Shown here piece after piece: positions 27,019 through 38,074 of a stretch of 64,000 bases of DNA (its first letter is position 1; each line of letters begins with the position of its first letter). The notes beneath the pieces are model-generated. The model did not search any database. It saw only the letters and a list, made by a program, of their open reading frames with translations, and was not told the origin of the DNA. A program made the position numbers and the translations under genes. The stretch spans positions 1 through 64,000 of the forward strand of contig JAQWIT010000013.1 of assembly GCA_029248745.1 (NCBI GenBank), read 5' to 3'. This DNA comes from Gammaproteobacteria bacterium. Its GTDB lineage: Bacteria; Pseudomonadota; Gammaproteobacteria; Nitrosococcales; Methylophagaceae.

Positions 27019-27981
27019 ATGAACCGACCTGATGATTTTCCATATTTGCCAAAAGATTTTATCGAAACGGCAGAAGGATTGATTTTTGCTGTCGTCAGTT
27101 ATGGACCACAAGCAGGAAAAGTCGGCTGTTTTTTGCGTTATGTGAAGTCAGGTTCTGGTTGGCAAAAAATAGCGACTGAAGCAGCTAATCGGTTATTAGC
27201 AAAGCAATACCCTCACTATCTTTATCATTCTGAGCGATACGATGCGGAGTTTCATGCCGTCAATGTTGTGGATATTATCGAACATCATCAGCCTGAACAG
27301 AGATTGGCTACGTTATTACAGGCCGAGGCGTGTGATGAAATAGTGCAACGGCTACAGAGATTACTCCCTATTCTGGTGCAGTATGGTGTTGATTATGACA
27401 CTTTGGGTATCACGGGGTCATTATTAATTGGTTGTCAGAAATCAACATCTGATATTGATTTGGTCGTTTATGGTCGTGAAGCATTTCATCAAGTACGCTC
27501 AACAGTACAGCTGGCACTAGATAGAGGCGAATTATCCGTATTAGATGAGGCGTTGATGAGGGATAACTTTCAGCGTAGGCTGGGTGAGCTACCTTATGAT
27601 AAGTTCGCTTGGCATGAAAGTCGTAAGTTTAATAAAGCAGTGATTGATGGCACTAAATTTGATATTGGGATGGTGCATTGTCAATTTGCCATACAGGATG
27701 AAAAACAATATCAAAAACAAGGTACTGCTAAACTAGTGGCACAAGTCATTGATGATCAATTCTCGTTTGATTTTCCTGCCCGTTATACCCTTGATGATGA
27801 AGTAATATCAGAAGTGATGGTGATGACACAGACATACGTAGGACAAGCGAAAACCGGAGAAAAAATTGAAGTGTCTGGGGCTGTAGAAAGTGATACAGCA
27901 ACAGGTGAACGTCGTCTGATTGTGGGGTCTTCCCGTGAGGCGATGGGTGAATATATTAAGGTAATTAAAAAGAATGAGTGA
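27019..27981 (+). CDS. Predicted nucleotidyltransferase
   Basis: 320 aa from ATG 27019, which follows the PepSY stop by two bases. Near the middle lies a Pol-beta-type nucleotidyltransferase core: GITGSLLIGCQKSTSDIDLVVYG, with the GS motif and the two metal-binding Asp (DID). The N-terminal 120 residues and the C-terminal part (about 235-320, a small beta domain ending VSGAVESDTATGERRLIVGSSREAMGEYI) are not recognised. Substrate unknown. Its tight coupling to the FMN/PepSY genes is unexpected for a nucleotidyltransferase. A bidirectional hairpin follows. Confidence 0.78.
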   Translation: MNRPDDFPYLPKDFIETAEGLIFAVVSYGPQAGKVGCFLRYVKSGSGWQKIATEAANRLLAKQYPHYLYHSERYDAEFHAVNVVDIIEHHQPEQRLATLLQAEACDEIVQRLQRLLPILVQYGVDYDTLGITGSLLIGCQKSTSDIDLVVYGREAFHQVRSTVQLALDRGELSVLDEALMRDNFQRRLGELPYDKFAWHESRKFNKAVIDGTKFDIGMVHCQFAIQDEKQYQKQGTAKLVAQVIDDQFSFDFPARYTLDDEVISEVMVMTQTYVGQAKTGEKIEVSGAVESDTATGERRLIVGSSREAMGEYIKVIKKNE

Positions 27982-27998
27982 TGTGAAGCAACAAAAGG

Positions 27999-28024
27999 TT
28001 GAGCCCTACTCTTGTAGGGCTCAA
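27999..28024. terminator. Hairpin between convergent genes
   Basis: TTGAGCCCTAC and GTAGGGCTCAA form an 11-bp perfect stem with loop TCTT. It lies between the convergent nucleotidyltransferase and lipoprotein genes. T tracts are partial on both sides. Confidence 0.7.
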
Positions 28025-28032
28025 TAATAGTA

Positions 28033-28788
28033 TTAGAATTTACGCTGACTGGTTAGTTCGCAACTGGCTTGTGTTTCATTACCGTCATGTTGATGTAGCA
28101 ATTTACCGGAAGCGCGATTAATTGAAATGCGGTGACCTTCAGACTGTGCGACGATAAATGTATCTGTCAGCTTAGTAATATTAAACTGAGCAATAGTCTT
28201 GGCATCGTATTGTTGTATTAACTGCTGTTTTTCTGGGTTAAAGGCAAAGAAGACTTCTTTACTAGTTGTTCGACAGGTGACGTATTTGAAACCATGTTCG
28301 TCAACAATTTCTTGTTGGGCTACAGCAGGTGATGCGAGTCTTTTTGCTTGTGCAAGTAGTTGAACTTCACAGAACTTAGTTGATAGGCTAACAAGGCCGG
28401 TATCTTGTAGGTGGTGAATGACTTTTCCATTGTTAATTAAAAAGAAATGGGCCTTTAGTGAAGAAATTGTTCTAGATACTCTAGCATTTTTTCTACCGAC
28501 AAGGGCACATGCCCGGTAGCCAAATCTTTCTGAAGAAAATTGCATCGGTTCGAATATAAACTTATTAGGTTCATTTAGAAATTCGATACTATTTAAATTT
28601 ATTGGTGTTCTGGTGGGTTTATTTTTCAAAAAATCTTTGACGATTTCTTGGTAATTTTCTGGGTATTCACCGAAACTGACATTACCTGCTGAAGAAGGGG
28701 CCGGTGTTGTTGCACAGGCTGAGATTACACTTAATGTAGCAATGAGTATACTTGTCCGTAGTGCTTTGATGGATAAGAAATGTGTCAA
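28033..28788 (-). CDS. Unknown lipoprotein
   Basis: 251 aa with a lipoprotein signal (lipobox ISAC, Cys about 25) followed by TTPAPSS. The mature part is a mixed alpha/beta region with no motif I recognise; four to five cysteines (ACALVG, KFCEVQ, VTCRT, ASCEL) could form disulfides in the periplasm. No functional context from neighbours. Confidence 0.75.
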   Translation of the reverse strand: MTHFLSIKALRTSILIATLSVISACATTPAPSSAGNVSFGEYPENYQEIVKDFLKNKPTRTPINLNSIEFLNEPNKFIFEPMQFSSERFGYRACALVGRKNARVSRTISSLKAHFFLINNGKVIHHLQDTGLVSLSTKFCEVQLLAQAKRLASPAVAQQEIVDEHGFKYVTCRTTSKEVFFAFNPEKQQLIQQYDAKTIAQFNITKLTDTFIVAQSEGHRISINRASGKLLHQHDGNETQASCELTSQRKF

Positions 28789-28885
28789 AATAGCCCCCAG
28801 TAATAGATACGATTATCGCGTTATTTTATCGAGTGTCATGTTAAAGCAATCTGCTTGTTAAGACAACGTACGATTGTGTTAATGT

Positions 28886-29389
28886 TTAGTCTTTCTTCTC
28901 AGGCCATGAAAAGGATGAAGCATTCTGTTCAGTAGGTCGGTATCGAAGTTGTAATCCCATTAAGAAATTACGAAGGACTTGATCTTTACAACTGCGATAG
29001 TGTTTGTGATCAGACTTGCGAAAAAAGGCACTGAGCTCATGTTTACTAATACGTAAGTCAGCTAGTTCGAGAATGGCTAAGACATCTTCGGCTTTTAGAT
29101 TGAATGCAATTTTCAGTTTGGTAAAGATGAGGTTGTTGTTTAGACTTTTCTCAGCCTTGGGGAGTGGCCCTTCTCTTTTGCCGCGCTTTTCTATGATAAG
29201 CCCGTTGAGGAAGTGGGCAAGCTGATTATCGTTACAGTTCTTATAATCAGTGTCTTGTTCTTTTTTTAACCAGCCACTGATCTGTTCTCTGGTGACGGGG
29301 TATTCGACATGTTTGAAAATAGCGATGACTTTATTGTCATTTAAATCTAGAACGTAGTGAACTCGGCGAAGGATGTCATTATTGGTCAA
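28886..29389 (-). CDS. DUF1456 (YehS-like) protein
   Basis: 167 aa made of two similar halves, each opening with a helix-rich repeat: NDILRRVHYVLDLNDNKVIAIF and NLIFTKLKIAFNLKAEDVLAIL, each followed by a short segment ending in LxxFLNGL / LRNFLMGL. This is the DUF1456 duplication, found widely in gammaproteobacteria, function unknown. Its start overlaps the DUF1499 gene by 11 bases. Confidence 0.88.
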   Translation of the reverse strand: MTNNDILRRVHYVLDLNDNKVIAIFKHVEYPVTREQISGWLKKEQDTDYKNCNDNQLAHFLNGLIIEKRGKREGPLPKAEKSLNNNLIFTKLKIAFNLKAEDVLAILELADLRISKHELSAFFRKSDHKHYRSCKDQVLRNFLMGLQLRYRPTEQNASSFSWPEKKD

Positions 29390-29876
29390 TCTGAGTTCCT
29401 GTCTTTGTATTAAGGTGGCGTTCGATGGCGGTTTTTAAAGTGATAGCCCGCTTTTGATTAACGCCAAAATCGCTATATCCTACACGTGCTGCTGAACGGA
29501 TGTGAATTTGATTTTGTTTATGATCTATTCTGGCTTCAAAATCATCGATGAAACCAAAGAGGTTTGAAGAGAATGTACTGGCGAGATAATCCTGTTTTAG
29601 GTATTGAATTTGTCCACCATGGCCTTGGATACTAACTTTTATTGCAGTCATGGCGCCATTGTATTGTTCTGGTGAGAAAGGAATAGGAGAGATGTAATGC
29701 TCTGTGTCGCCAGGGTATTCGCTAGAGATGCAATTGGGCTTATCGGGACAGATACTGAGTTGCCCTCCCTCTTCTAACCCAGGCGACTCTCCTGATTGAG
29801 AAAATAGGGCGAGTCCACCGGTAATGATGATGACGGTGATGGCTGAAGACAGGAGCATATTAAGAAAGCGAGTCAA
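29379..29876 (-). CDS. DUF1499 protein
   Basis: 165 aa: N-terminal TM helix (SSAITVIIITGGLALFS), then the DUF1499 domain with CPDKPNCISSEYPGD, DDFEARIDHKQNQIHIRSAARVGYSDFGVN. The Cys pair at the start of the domain is family-typical. Function is not established. Coupled to the DUF1456 gene. Confidence 0.88.
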   Translation of the reverse strand: MTRFLNMLLSSAITVIIITGGLALFSQSGESPGLEEGGQLSICPDKPNCISSEYPGDTEHYISPIPFSPEQYNGAMTAIKVSIQGHGGQIQYLKQDYLASTFSSNLFGFIDDFEARIDHKQNQIHIRSAARVGYSDFGVNQKRAITLKTAIERHLNTKTGTQIDQ

Positions 29877-29894
29877 GGTTTAAGGGATTCATGC

Positions 29895-30308
29895 TTAGCT
29901 GTTGCCATCAATACGGTGACCGATTGTTGGTCCTGGCCAGCAGTCGAAGACTTCAGTTACTTGCATAACGATTAACCCTTTGGCAGGTGCATCTGGTTTT
30001 ACTTCTAAAACGATATCTCTCATCTTTTGGTAATTATCACCACGGGTTTCAATGGTTGTTGTTCCTTTTATTTGGTAAGCAATATCTTTTTCTGGCACTA
30101 AAATATTGAGTGCTGCTATGGGATTTTGTACGAGATTAGTCAGTGTTTTATCCATGAAATTATCGACAAGCCAAAGCTCACTGTCATTTTCGATAAGAAC
30201 AAACTTAACGGGTACGACATTGGGGTGTCCGCTATTTGATGCTGTTGCTAAAGGGTATAAGTCAGCTTCTTTAATGGCATTTTTCACTGCATCAGTAAGT
30301 TTACCCAT
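29895..30308 (-). CDS. Pyridoxamine-5'-phosphate-oxidase-like flavin protein
   Basis: 137 aa, split-barrel FMN-binding fold of the PPOX superfamily (LYPLATASNSGHPNVVPVKFVLIEND, LWLVDNFMDKTLTNLVQNPIAAL). Too short and too divergent for PdxH; more like the general stress/haem-binding PPOX proteins. Substrate unknown. Starts at ATG with GGAGAC upstream. Confidence 0.82.
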   Translation of the reverse strand: MGKLTDAVKNAIKEADLYPLATASNSGHPNVVPVKFVLIENDSELWLVDNFMDKTLTNLVQNPIAALNILVPEKDIAYQIKGTTTIETRGDNYQKMRDIVLEVKPDAPAKGLIVMQVTEVFDCWPGPTIGHRIDGNS

Positions 30309-30383
30309 GATTGTCTCCGGCTAGGTGAAATTATTAAAACAATATCATGCGTTTTCCCTCAGGGCTAATAATTAAGAATAGAT

Positions 30384-31289
30384 TTATTTTTTACAGCAGT
30401 GTTGTAAACAGGATGAGATGTCTGGGGAAGTGAATTCGAACCCAGCTTTGATTGCTTTCGCAGGTAGAATTCGTTGGCTACCAAGTAGTAGCGATGCGGC
30501 ATCGCCTAGGCCTGTTTTCAAGATGAAGGCAGGTACAGTGGCAATGGTAGGGCGATGAAGCTGTTTGCCCAACGCTTTTGTGAAATCGTAGTTTGTGATG
30601 GGATTAGGTGATGTTGCATTGTAGGAACCTTGGCAGGCTTTATTATTGGCAAGGAATAAAATGAGCTGGCAGATATCATCTAAATCAATCCATGAAAGCC
30701 ATTGCTTTCCATTCCCTAGTTGCCCACCAAGGCCTAATTTAAAAGGTAAACTTACTTTTTTTAGCATACCCCCTTGCTTACCGAGGACGACCCCAGTTCT
30801 CAATAGACATAGCCGTGATGAATGTGGTTTATCGGATACTGCAGCTTGTTCCCAATCTTGGCAAAGTTTAGCGGCGAATCCTTTTCCTTGCCGGCTGGAT
30901 TCAGTAAAAATGGTGTTACCTGTGTCGTCGTAATACCCAATGGCAGAACCACTGATGATGACTTCTGGTGCTGTTGTGAGTTGGTTGAGGGTGTTAAATA
31001 GTGATTGTGTTAACGTGACTCGGCTCTTTATTAAGAGTGCCTTTCGCTGTTGGGTCCAAGGTCGATCTACGATCGGTTCTCCGGCTAAATTTATGACCCA
31101 ATCTAGTGGTGTCATGGTCGTGAGTTCGGATAGTTCATTAATTACATCAATCTTATTTCCCCATCGTTGCCGGACAGATTCGGGGTCTCTGCTTAATATG
31201 GTGATTTTGTTGTTTTGCTCTAGTAATAGTTCACATAGGCGTGTGCCAATGAAGCCACTACCTCCAGTGATAAAAACATGTTTGGTCAT
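30384..31289 (-). CDS. TIGR01777-type NAD(P) epimerase (YfcH-like)
   Basis: 301 aa, extended SDR fold. NAD(P) motif GGSGFIGTRL at 9-18, the DWVINLAGEP segment after strand 4, an active-site region ISGSAIGYYDD and the family-typical C-terminal DUF1731 segment (LPAKAIKAGFEF). Physiological substrate unknown; the family is sometimes linked to cell division inhibitor SulA by name only. Confidence 0.88.
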   Translation of the reverse strand: MTKHVFITGGSGFIGTRLCELLLEQNNKITILSRDPESVRQRWGNKIDVINELSELTTMTPLDWVINLAGEPIVDRPWTQQRKALLIKSRVTLTQSLFNTLNQLTTAPEVIISGSAIGYYDDTGNTIFTESSRQGKGFAAKLCQDWEQAAVSDKPHSSRLCLLRTGVVLGKQGGMLKKVSLPFKLGLGGQLGNGKQWLSWIDLDDICQLILFLANNKACQGSYNATSPNPITNYDFTKALGKQLHRPTIATVPAFILKTGLGDAASLLLGSQRILPAKAIKAGFEFTSPDISSCLQHCCKK

Positions 31290-31390
31290 TTTCTATCGCC
31301 TAATAAAAAAGGATTAAGGCGAACAATAAGCGAATAAAAAAAGTATAGCTAGGAGAAATCATTTTTAGCCATAGTGAGGAACCTCAATAA

Positions 31391-31658
31391 TTAGCGAATA
31401 CTGAATTGTGTGAATTCATTATTTGTTGTTAATTTGTTGATGACAACCTGTTTTACATCGGCAAATTTTGGAACCTGTTTAGTCCAACTGATCAAGTTAA
31501 TGTTGACTGCCTTCCGCGATTATTTCGACGTCGCCGTTTATTTTATTTTATACCGAACCTGTGAGTTGATATTCATTTGGTATTTGTTGTGCTGTATAGC
31601 AATAACCTACGCCTTGTACTTTACCGCTAATAACGATTTGAGCGCAGGCTTTTTCCAT
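31391..31658 (-). pseudogene. Decayed acylphosphatase
   Basis: Reads MEKACAQIVISGKVQGVGYCYTAQQ, then GSV-stop-NKINGDVEIIAEGS, and after a frameshift WTKQVPKFADVKQVVINKL ending FTQFSIR. This is the acylphosphatase fold over about 90 codons. The catalytic Arg of GVGYR is Cys, an in-frame stop follows GSV, and a frameshift separates the last third. It is the only content of the 380-base gap between the epimerase and guaA. Confidence 0.88.
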
Positions 31659-31669
31659 ATAACGTAAGG

Positions 31670-33247
31670 CTATTCCCACTCAATGGTAGCAGGTGGTTTG
31701 CCTGAAATGTCGTAAGTGACACGTGAAATGCCTTCCACTTCATTGATGATCCGTGTAGAAACAAGCCCTAAAAACTCGTAGGGCAGACGTGCCCAACGTG
31801 CGGTCATAAAGTCGATAGTTTCTACAGCTCGAAGTGATACGACATAATCATAGCGCCGACCATCACCCATGACACCAACAGATTTTACCGGGATAAATAC
31901 GACAAAAGCTTGGCTGGTTTTGTCATAGAGGTCGTGGCGATAAAGTTCATCAATGAAGATTTTATCGGCTTTGCGTAATAAATCGGCATAGTCTTTTTTG
32001 ACTTCGCCTAGAATACGGACGCCAAGACCAGGCCCAGGGAAGGGATGACGGTAAACCATATCTTTGGGTAATCCTAGGGCAACACCGAGTTTACGGACTT
32101 CGTCTTTGAATAATTCACGTAGCGGTTCTAATAATTCCAGCTTCATGTAATCTGGTAGGCCACCGACATTATGGTGGGTTTTAATAACCTGAGCTTTGCC
32201 TGTTTTTGCGGCGGCAGATTCGATAACATCAGGATAAATAGTACCTTGAGCAAGCCATTTCACATTAGGAATTTTGTTGGATTCTTCTTCGAACACATCA
32301 ATAAAGGCTTTACCGATAATTTTACGTTTGGCTTCAGGGTCATTTTCACCAGCCAGTTCAGAGAGGAAGCGTTGTTCAGCATCAACACGGATGACTTTAA
32401 TCCCCATGTTCTCTGCAAACATAGCCATGACTTGATCGCCTTCGTTTTCACGGAGTAGTCCGTTGTCGACAAAGACACAGGTCAATTGCGTACCGATGGC
32501 TTTATGTAACAAGGCAGCTACAACGGATGAGTCAACCCCGCCCGATAAACCCAGAAGGACATGATCGTCGCCAACTTGTTTACGAATAGTCTCGATACTA
32601 TCTTCAATGATGTGATCGGATGTCCATAAGGTGTCGCATTCGCAAATGTCGGTTAAGAAACGCGAAATAATGGCTTGGCCTTGCAATGTATGCGTGACTT
32701 CCGGATGAAATTGGACACCGTAAAAATGTTTTTCTTCATTTGCAATACCAGCGATAGGTGCACTATCGGTACTTGCGATAAGCTTGAAGCCATCGGGTAA
32801 TTCGGTCACACGATCGCCGTGGCTCATCCAGACATCTAATAAGCCATAACCTTCAGGGGCTTTGAGATCTTCGATATCACGCAACAACCTAGAGTGCCCT
32901 CGCGCGCGGATTTGGGCGTAACCAAATTCACGGTGGTCAGATGATTCGACTTGGCCACCGAGTTGCATAGCCATGGTTTGCATACCGTAGCATATGCCTA
33001 AAACGGGTACGCCAACTTCAAAGACGGCTTGTGGTGCTTCAGGCGCGGCTTCTCCAATAGTGGAATCTGGGCCACCAGAAAGGATAATGCCTTTAGGGGC
33101 AATGTCTTTGATGGCTTGTTCGCTAATATCAGGATCGTGTAGTTCACAATAAACACCAGCTTCACGAATACGACGGGCAATCAGTTGGGTGTATTGTGAT
33201 CCGAAGTCGAGGATAAGAATACGGTGATCGTGAAGTTGACTACTCAT
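31670..33247 (-). CDS. guaA: GMP synthase (glutamine-hydrolysing)
   Basis: Converts XMP to GMP with glutamine and ATP; 525 aa. N-terminal class I amidotransferase with the nucleophile Cys in [15 protein letters not shown] and the His/Glu in [12 protein letters not shown]-pyrophosphatase P-loop [10 protein letters not shown] near 230; C-terminal dimerisation domain ending PPATIEWE. Lies 74 bases downstream of guaB, the usual guaBA operon. Confidence 0.98.
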   Translation of the reverse strand: MSSQLHDHRILILDFGSQYTQLIARRIREAGVYCELHDPDISEQAIKDIAPKGIILSGGPDSTIGEAAPEAPQAVFEVGVPVLGICYGMQTMAMQLGGQVESSDHREFGYAQIRARGHSRLLRDIEDLKAPEGYGLLDVWMSHGDRVTELPDGFKLIASTDSAPIAGIANEEKHFYGVQFHPEVTHTLQGQAIISRFLTDICECDTLWTSDHIIEDSIETIRKQVGDDHVLLGLSGGVDSSVVAALLHKAIGTQLTCVFVDNGLLRENEGDQVMAMFAENMGIKVIRVDAEQRFLSELAGENDPEAKRKIIGKAFIDVFEEESNKIPNVKWLAQGTIYPDVIESAAAKTGKAQVIKTHHNVGGLPDYMKLELLEPLRELFKDEVRKLGVALGLPKDMVYRHPFPGPGLGVRILGEVKKDYADLLRKADKIFIDELYRHDLYDKTSQAFVVFIPVKSVGVMGDGRRYDYVVSLRAVETIDFMTARWARLPYEFLGLVSTRIINEVEGISRVTYDISGKPPATIEWE

Positions 33248-33321
33248 AGCGGTTGGCTGGTCTCTAAAATAATACGGGGTTAATTACCAAGGCTGCTATA
33301 AACAGCCCCTTGGCTAGGTCA

Positions 33322-34803
<1,482 letters not shown>

Positions 34804-34946
34804 TTACTGTAATATTTACTGCTTATTATATCAGGAACGGCCTTGAAATATCCTCCCTATTTATTGGGTTTTTATTAAATGATTGTTAGTCTTGCACATT
34901 CAAGCTTATTCAACTAGCGAAAAATGACTTTTAAGGAACGAGTTCG

Positions 34947-36446
34947 TTGGCATCATCAGATAAATCATCTACGTTAGCTAAGCGCCCTGTTAAGGATGTG
35001 TATGCTGTTTCGCGTCTAGTACGTGAAGCCAGGGCGACACTAGAAAGTGGGTTTCCATTACTTTGGGTTGAAGGTGAAATCTCAAATCTTGCAATGCCGG
35101 CATCGGGTCATATTTATTTCACCTTAAAAGATGAGGCGGCGCAGGTGCGTTGTGCCATGTTTAAAGGCCGAAATCGGCAGCTTCGTTTTATCCCTGAAAA
35201 TGGCATGCAAGTGTTGTTGCGTGTTCGTGTGACGTTATATGAAGGTCGCGGTGAATTTCAGCTGGTGGTAGAGCATATGGAAGAAGCAGGCAGTGGCGCA
35301 TTGCAACGAGCTTATGAAGCATTGAAGCACCGTTTGGGTGAAGCGGGTTTATTTGATGATGCCCATAAAAAAGCGCTACCCAAAATACCTAATACCATCG
35401 GTGTAGTGTCATCACCTGATGGTGCAGCTGTTCATGATATTTTGACGGTGCTGGCGCGTCGCTTTCCAGATGTTAATGTCATTATTTATCCGGTTGCAGT
35501 GCAAGGTGCGGATTCAGCTAAGCAAATAGCGGATGCCATTGTTACCGCGGATCAACGTCAAGAATGTGATGTCTTGATTATGGGGCGTGGTGGTGGTTCA
35601 CTAGAAGACCTTTGGAGTTTTAACGAGGAAAAAGTGGCGCGAGCGATTTTTGCTTGTCAGCTACCTATTATCAGCGCAGTTGGGCATGAAGTTGATTTTA
35701 CGATTGCTGACTTTGTTGCGGATGTGCGTGCTGCGACACCCTCTGCTGCAGCTGAGTTGGCAGTGCCTGATGCACAACAATGGTTGTATAAGTTACAAGG
35801 GCAAACTCGTCGATTGACCTTGTTGATGACGCATTATCTGCAAAATGAACAACGACATTTGATGCACTTAGCGCGACGTTTACCTGAGCCAAAAGCAGCA
35901 TTAATGCAACAAATGCAACGCTCAGATCGATTAGAAAAACAATTGCATCAAGCGTTTCAGCAACAATATAAGCAACGTCAACAGCAGTTAAGTTATTGGT
36001 CAGTTAGACTTAAACACCCGCAAGCTGCGATTGAGGCACAGCAATATAAGTTGACGCATACATGTAGCCGGTTACGTCATGCCATGGAGATACGTCGAGA
36101 TGAACAGACGCGACGTTATCAGGATGTGAATCAACGGTTACAACTCCAATCACCCATGCCGATGTTAAATCAACAGCAACAACGCTTTCAGCAATTACAA
36201 ACGCGTTTACATTCATTGATGAAACAGACATTAGTCTCTAAGCAGGCATATTTTAAGCAGCAAATAAGAACCTTATCGGCGGTGAGCCCACTTAATACGC
36301 TTGAAAGAGGCTACAGTATTACGACCGATGGACAGACGGGCCATGTGATATCAGAATCTGCTTCAGTCGTTGTAGGACAGCAAGTGAATGTAGCCTTGCA
36401 ACAGGGGCAGCTTATTTGCCAAGTGCACGAAACCAGTGATGATTAG
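34947..36446 (+). CDS. xseA: Exodeoxyribonuclease VII large subunit
   Basis: Single-strand DNA exonuclease subunit, 499 aa. N-terminal OB fold (VEGEISNLAMPASGHIYFTLKDE), catalytic core (RGGGSLEDLWSFN; ISAVGHEVDFTIADFVADVRAATPSAAAE), and a long coiled coil (about 280-430). The start is TTG, supported by AAGGAA nine bases upstream and by homology just after. The small subunit xseB is not nearby. Confidence 0.95.
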   Translation: MASSDKSSTLAKRPVKDVYAVSRLVREARATLESGFPLLWVEGEISNLAMPASGHIYFTLKDEAAQVRCAMFKGRNRQLRFIPENGMQVLLRVRVTLYEGRGEFQLVVEHMEEAGSGALQRAYEALKHRLGEAGLFDDAHKKALPKIPNTIGVVSSPDGAAVHDILTVLARRFPDVNVIIYPVAVQGADSAKQIADAIVTADQRQECDVLIMGRGGGSLEDLWSFNEEKVARAIFACQLPIISAVGHEVDFTIADFVADVRAATPSAAAELAVPDAQQWLYKLQGQTRRLTLLMTHYLQNEQRHLMHLARRLPEPKAALMQQMQRSDRLEKQLHQAFQQQYKQRQQQLSYWSVRLKHPQAAIEAQQYKLTHTCSRLRHAMEIRRDEQTRRYQDVNQRLQLQSPMPMLNQQQQRFQQLQTRLHSLMKQTLVSKQAYFKQQIRTLSAVSPLNTLERGYSITTDGQTGHVISESASVVVGQQVNVALQQGQLICQVHETSDD

Positions 36447-37287
36447 AGTTTTCTTTATTGTTTTCGGCGTTATGTTGAGTCATTCTTTACAGGCAATGCC
36501 TTTGCCAGAACAAGCGGCGATTCCCGGCGGTGTGGTGATAGTGCCCCTGTCTGCCAGTGATTTGGCTAAACCGGTTGTGACATATCGTAAGAAACCGGTG
36601 GCGGTGGTGGAATCTGATGGCCAATGGGTGGCTGTTGTTGGTGTGCCGTTGGGCGCAAAAATTGGGTCGCAGCGATTAACAGTAACCCAGTCAGGTAGAA
36701 TCAGCAGGGCGTTATTTGAAGTTCAAAATAAAGCTTATCCGACGCAACATATTACGATTAAAAATAAGCGCAAGGTCAACCCTAACATTTACGATATGAC
36801 GCGAATCAATGGTGAGTCAGCAAAAATTAAAGCGGCACTACGTCATTGGACGGAGATTGAAACATTACCATTGCCCTTTGCTTGGCCGATTGAAGGGCGG
36901 GTGAGTGGTTTATTTGGCCGCCGTCGGGTATTTAATGGCCAGCCTAGGCGCCCTCATAGTGGGGTGGATATTGCTGCACCAACAGGGACTGAAATTCATG
37001 CACCTGCTGAGGGTGTTGTGCGAGATACCGGTGATTATTTTTTTAACGGCAAAACGGTCTTCATCGATCATGGGCAAGGTTTAGTCACCATGTTTTGTCA
37101 CCTAGATAGAATTGATGTTAAAGCGGGCGAAATTATTGAGCGAGGTCACGTAATAGGGACTGTTGGGGCCACAGGCCGAGTTACAGGACCGCATTTGCAT
37201 TTGGGTGTCAGTTTGAACGATGCTCGGGTTGAACCAAGATTATTTTTTCCAAAACGAAAAGCTGTACATGGGGATGAAAAGGAATAA
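36439..37287 (+). CDS. Periplasmic M23-family (LytM) peptidase
   Basis: 282 aa from ATG 36439, overlapping the xseA stop. Signal peptide about 1-19 (HSLQA-MP), an Ig-like N-terminal domain, then an M23 zinc endopeptidase with HSGVDIAAPTGTE and HLHLGV; the His and Asp metal ligands are all present, so it should be an active peptidoglycan hydrolase rather than a regulator. The coupling to xseA is also seen in other gammaproteobacteria. Confidence 0.92.
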   Translation: MIRVFFIVFGVMLSHSLQAMPLPEQAAIPGGVVIVPLSASDLAKPVVTYRKKPVAVVESDGQWVAVVGVPLGAKIGSQRLTVTQSGRISRALFEVQNKAYPTQHITIKNKRKVNPNIYDMTRINGESAKIKAALRHWTEIETLPLPFAWPIEGRVSGLFGRRRVFNGQPRRPHSGVDIAAPTGTEIHAPAEGVVRDTGDYFFNGKTVFIDHGQGLVTMFCHLDRIDVKAGEIIERGHVIGTVGATGRVTGPHLHLGVSLNDARVEPRLFFPKRKAVHGDEKE

Positions 37288-37320
37288 ATGCTGTTGTCCT
37301 TATATGTTCTGGATTTATAA

Positions 37321-38064
37321 ATGTTAAAAGCCCTTTTTCTCGATTTGGATGAAACCCTTTGTGACACATTTGGCGCGAATCAAAAAGCAAAACAATTGAT
37401 GGCAACATTTGTAGAGGCTGAATATGGTTCTCAAATCAATGGTGATGCCTTTTCAAATGCCTATGTAACAGGCATTTATCGTGATTGGACTGATGTGCAA
37501 CGCCTGCGTTATATGCCGATTATTGAACAGCAGAGTGAAGTGGCGTTTCGTCTACAGTTGGTTTGTGATTTGTTGTTAGAACAGGGTGTCGCTGATATTA
37601 ACGATGAAGCGGCAAATGTGATTCAGAAAAAGTTTGATCGTTATCGGCTTGAGGCATTTGATTTTTACCCTGGTATAGAGGCCTTTTTAGCGGTGGCACG
37701 CCAGCATTTTATTTTGGTGGTGATTACGAATGGCCCTGAGTTTTCGCAGTCGCCTAAAGTTGAACGGGTAAACTTAGCGCAACAGGTTGATCATATTATC
37801 ATTGGTGGTCAGGAACCTGAAGAAAAGCCTGCGGCATCCATCTTTGATAAGGCGCTTAAGTTGGCAAATTGCCAAGCCCATGAGGTGATTCATGTGGGGG
37901 ATAGTTTAGCGTCAGATATTGTTGGCGCACATAACAGTGGGATCACATCGGTATGGGTACAGCATCAGCAGGCATTGGATGCGAAATTGGGTATCAACCC
38001 ACATCATACTGTGATGCATCCGAGTGAAATTCCAGCATTGATTGATCAATTACATCAGGGCTGA
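37321..38064 (+). CDS. HAD-superfamily hydrolase (YjjG/NANP-like)
   Basis: 247 aa. HAD motif I FLDLDETLCDT at 6-16, motif II VITNGPEF, motif III/IV HVGDSLASDIVGAHNSG, with a C1-type helical cap. It resembles N-acylneuraminate-9-phosphatase and YjjG nucleotidase; substrate cannot be called. Converges on lptB. Confidence 0.88.
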   Translation: MLKALFLDLDETLCDTFGANQKAKQLMATFVEAEYGSQINGDAFSNAYVTGIYRDWTDVQRLRYMPIIEQQSEVAFRLQLVCDLLLEQGVADINDEAANVIQKKFDRYRLEAFDFYPGIEAFLAVARQHFILVVITNGPEFSQSPKVERVNLAQQVDHIIIGGQEPEEKPAASIFDKALKLANCQAHEVIHVGDSLASDIVGAHNSGITSVWVQHQQALDAKLGINPHHTVMHPSEIPALIDQLHQG

Positions 38065-38074
38065 GCGTTAAGGC

